A stretch of 64,000 bases of DNA from Prevotella sp. (GTDB lineage: Bacteria > Bacteroidota > Bacteroidia > Bacteroidales > Bacteroidaceae). Shown here one piece after another: positions 61,957-64,000 of this stretch; positions within the stretch are counted from its first letter, which is position 1, and each line of letters opens with the position of its first letter. The notes under the pieces were generated by a model. It had not been told where the DNA came from. It ran no database searches and saw nothing but the letters and a program-made list of their open reading frames with translations. The translations under genes were made by a program, and so were the position numbers. The stretch covers positions 124,001 through 188,000 of the forward strand of contig JAFZAH010000040.1 of the NCBI GenBank assembly GCA_017548275.1. The letters are read 5' to 3'.

Positions 61957-63453
61957 TTATTTCAAAAGTTGCTCGAGTTTTTCCTTCCATGCTGCATATG
62001 CGGCAAGGTAAGCATCACGGTTCTTCTCGTCGGGTGTGATGACGGCAAGTTTCTTGAGTGTTGAGAACGCCTCATCATGGTCTTTGTAGATGCCACAGCC
62101 CATACCTGCGCCTTTTGCTGCACCCACACTGCCATCGGTCTCGTAGAGTTCGATGGTGGCACCGCTGACAGCAGCGAGCGTGTCACGGAACAACGGGCTG
62201 AGGAACATGTTAGCCTTTCCTGCGTGGATTTTCTTGATGTCCATACCCATCTGCTGCATCACTTCCATGCCATAGCAGAAACTGAAGACGATACCTTCCT
62301 GGGCAGCACGCATGAGGTGAGCCTTTCCGTGCTTGTTGAAGTTGACGCCATTGATAGAGCATCCAATCTCGCGGTTTTCAAGCACGCGCTCAGCACCATT
62401 ACCAAACGGAATAATGGTAACGCCCTCACTACCGATGGGCACACTGTCAGTCAACGTGTTCATATCAGCATAAGAGATACCTTCTGGTGCGATGGTACGT
62501 CTTACCCAAGCATTGAGGATACCTGTACCGTTAATGCACAGAAGTACGCCAAGACGGTTGAGATCTTGCGTGTAGTTGACGTGCGCAAATGTGTTGACAC
62601 GGCTCTTCGGGTCGTAATTGGTCTCGCCTAACACACCATAAACCACACCGGATGTGCCAGCGGTAGATGCGATTTCACCGGGATTGAACACATTCAGCGA
62701 CAAAGCGTTGTTGGGCTGGTCACCACCACGATAAGAGATAGGAGTACCTTCCTTCAAACCCAATTCTGCGGCAGCCTCAGCACACACTTCACTCTGAATG
62801 CTGAAAGTGGGCACGATATCAGGAATAACGGTCTCGTTGAATCCGTAGTAATCGAGGAGGAATTTTGCGACTTTCTTGTCTTTGAAATCCCACATCATAC
62901 CTTCACTCAGTCCGCTGATGGTGGTATTGGCCACTCCACTCAATCTCATGGCGATATAATCACCGGGTAGCATGATTTTATCGATGCGGTCGAAGAGTTC
63001 GGGTTCATTCTCTTTCACCCAAGCCAATTTAGCCGCAGTAAAGTTGCCTGGAGAGTTGAGCAGATGTCCTAAACATTGCTCCGCACCCAGTTCGTTGAAT
63101 GCTTTCTCGCCATAAGGAACGGCTCTTGAGTCACACCAGATGATGGAAGGACGGAGCACTTTCTGCTCTTTATCAACGCAAACGAGTCCATGCATCTGAT
63201 AGGAGATACCTATCGCCTTGATTTCATCAGCCGTGGCACCTGTCTCGGCCATGATTTTTTTCAAACTCAATTTGGCGTTATCCCACCACATCTGAGGATC
63301 TTGTTCTGCCCATCCTGCCTTGACGGCTGTAATGGGTGCCTCACGCTCAGGGAAGAAAGCCGATGCAGCGCATTCACCGCTGTCAGCGTTAACTAATGAT
63401 GCCTTAACGGAACTACTGCCGACATCAAATCCTAATAAATATCTTTTAGCCAT
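61957..63453 (-). CDS. xylB: Xylulokinase
   Basis: 498 aa. FGGY kinase: LGFDVGSSSVKASLV phosphate-1 motif, GMDYQMHG-like ISYQMHGLVCVD, WCDSRAVPYGE, and the C-terminal GATIELYETDGSVGAAKGAGMGCG adenosine site. It makes D-xylulose 5-phosphate, which enters the pentose pathway where Rpe (38.4 kb) also acts. It is the first gene of the xylBA operon. I found no strict promoter consensus in the 140 bases upstream. Confidence 0.96.
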   Translation of the reverse strand: MAKRYLLGFDVGSSSVKASLVNADSGECAASAFFPEREAPITAVKAGWAEQDPQMWWDNAKLSLKKIMAETGATADEIKAIGISYQMHGLVCVDKEQKVLRPSIIWCDSRAVPYGEKAFNELGAEQCLGHLLNSPGNFTAAKLAWVKENEPELFDRIDKIMLPGDYIAMRLSGVANTTISGLSEGMMWDFKDKKVAKFLLDYYGFNETVIPDIVPTFSIQSEVCAEAAAELGLKEGTPISYRGGDQPNNALSLNVFNPGEIASTAGTSGVVYGVLGETNYDPKSRVNTFAHVNYTQDLNRLGVLLCINGTGILNAWVRRTIAPEGISYADMNTLTDSVPIGSEGVTIIPFGNGAERVLENREIGCSINGVNFNKHGKAHLMRAAQEGIVFSFCYGMEVMQQMGMDIKKIHAGKANMFLSPLFRDTLAAVSGATIELYETDGSVGAAKGAGMGCGIYKDHDEAFSTLKKLAVITPDEKNRDAYLAAYAAWKEKLEQLLK

Positions 63454-63594
63454 AAATAATGTATGAGTAACAAAATTCTTTATATAATACGCATTAGAAA
63501 TGATTCCCCCCTCAGAAAAGTAGTTATTTTAGATTTTTTAAGAACTTGCTGTCATCACCCTTGACATGCAGACTATCCTCATTGAATGCAGGTA

Positions 63595-63924
63595 TCAAAA
63601 CAGGCTCAAAGTCTTGTCATCTTCCACCACCCTCGTTCTCTTTTCTTTTTCCTCGTTTTCGTCAGCAAATTGCATAAGCAACTGTCTTGCCTCCGCTGAG
63701 TTTTTATTAAGTTTATAGATGCCCCATTGTATTTTCTCAACCAGTCCGTCAGAGGTTCTGGAGTTATTTTGCAGGAACGTCGCGACACATTGGCGTATTT
63801 CTTTCAGACTGTGTGTCTCAAAGAAAGAGTTGCAGTTGTTGAAGACATGTCGTGCGATTTTATCCACTTTCAGTCCTTTATCTCCTGCGCTTGTCAATAT
63901 GTTCAATATCTCCTGTTCGTACAT
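63595..63924 (-). CDS. Small conserved-looking protein, possible winged helix, function unknown
   Basis: 109 aa. The first 75 residues (EILNILTSAGDKGLKVDKIARHVFNNCNSFFETHSLKEIRQCVATFLQNNS) have the helix spacing of a winged-helix domain, with a WGIYKLN end like the wing. The tail is charged (NEEKEKRTRVVEDDKTLSLF). No family is recognised. A -1-frame continuation after the stop (ending LIPAFNEDSLHVKGDDSKFLKNLK) is open for about 30 codons and might be a frameshifted remnant of a longer C-terminus. Confidence 0.65.
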   Translation of the reverse strand: MYEQEILNILTSAGDKGLKVDKIARHVFNNCNSFFETHSLKEIRQCVATFLQNNSRTSDGLVEKIQWGIYKLNKNSAEARQLLMQFADENEEKEKRTRVVEDDKTLSLF

Positions 63925-63942
63925 GAAGAAATTCCATGTTTA

Positions 63943-63981
63943 CAAAAAAGAGGGCTGGTACACTTTCATTACCAGCCCTCT
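63943..63981 (-). terminator. Intrinsic terminator of an upstream minus-strand gene beyond the window
   Basis: AGAGGGCTGGTA (63949-63960) / TACCAGCCCTCT (63970-63981), 12-bp perfect stem, followed by T6 on the minus strand. It stands just upstream of the 109-aa gene. Confidence 0.85.
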
Positions 63982-64000
63982 CCCATTTTATGATGCTTTA

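Noticed and set aside
1-64000. CRISPR array, tRNA, rRNA, transposase or phage integrase
   Set aside because: I saw no regularly spaced repeat-spacer array, no cloverleaf sequence, and no transposase or integrase among the reading frames; the heptad arrays have no spacers.

Overview
The window comes from a Bacteroidota chromosome, most likely Prevotellaceae. Evidence: promoters of the form TTTG-N19-21-TAnnTTTG, a subtype-iii (Bacteroidetes-type) type VI secretion cluster, a UpxY-type NusG paralogue, a type IX secretion C-terminal domain on a rhamnosidase, DUF4861, split MacB-like ABC genes and a xylBA pair. Genes are dense and about half the window is read on the minus strand.

Region 1 (about 21.66 kb down to 1, all minus strand) is the accessory part and the most interesting. 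A strong promoter at 21627-21658 drives a UpxY/NusG-like antiterminator, then tssH (ClpV), tssB, tssC, two tssD (Hcp), tssI (VgrG), a DUF4280 PAAR-like spike tip, a large AT-rich candidate effector and a DUF2931 protein. With no terminator or new promoter that I can see, the same run of genes continues into a complete ubiquitin-like cassette. It comprises a ubiquitin-like protein ending in a free glycine (9157-9480), a TonB C-terminal protein, an E2 with an HPN motif and catalytic Cys, two signal-peptide proteins of unknown function, a membrane-anchored JAMM peptidase, a VWA / transmembrane / RING-H2-like / FHA-like protein, and an E1/ThiF protein cut by the left window edge. Four of the junctions are ATGA or 1-base overlaps. 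The membrane-core T6SS genes (tssK, F, G, E, N, O, P, Q, R) are not in the window.

Region 2 (21.7-38.1 kb) holds a low-molecular-weight tyrosine phosphatase (minus), a His/Asp-rich CobW-type GTPase (plus), and a minus-strand catabolic run: DPP IV, DUF4861, indolepyruvate oxidoreductase iorA-iorB and a PLP aminotransferase. Upstream is a full tryptophan operon in the order trpD-C-F-A-thioesterase-B-E-G. It is preceded by an attenuator: an 18-codon leader peptide with tandem Trp codons, a competing antiterminator and a strong intrinsic terminator.

Region 3 (38.3-46 kb): a 41-aa ORF, rpe, an exported GH78 alpha-L-rhamnosidase, an ECF sigma factor, an RNA-rich gap with an apparently orphan cobalamin riboswitch and a structured RNA enclosed by an 11-bp closing stem, ribE and alanine dehydrogenase.

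Region 4 (46-52.5 kb): a TolC/MacA/ABC ATPase/ABC permease/LytS-type kinase/LytTR regulator operon from one strong promoter. Region 5 (52.6-64 kb): malQ with starch-binding domains, mltG, glnS, a TPR protein, a DedA protein, xylB-xylA and a small possible winged-helix protein.

A degenerate heptad repeat (TTTGAGG/TTTGAGA) recurs in at least five intergenic gaps.
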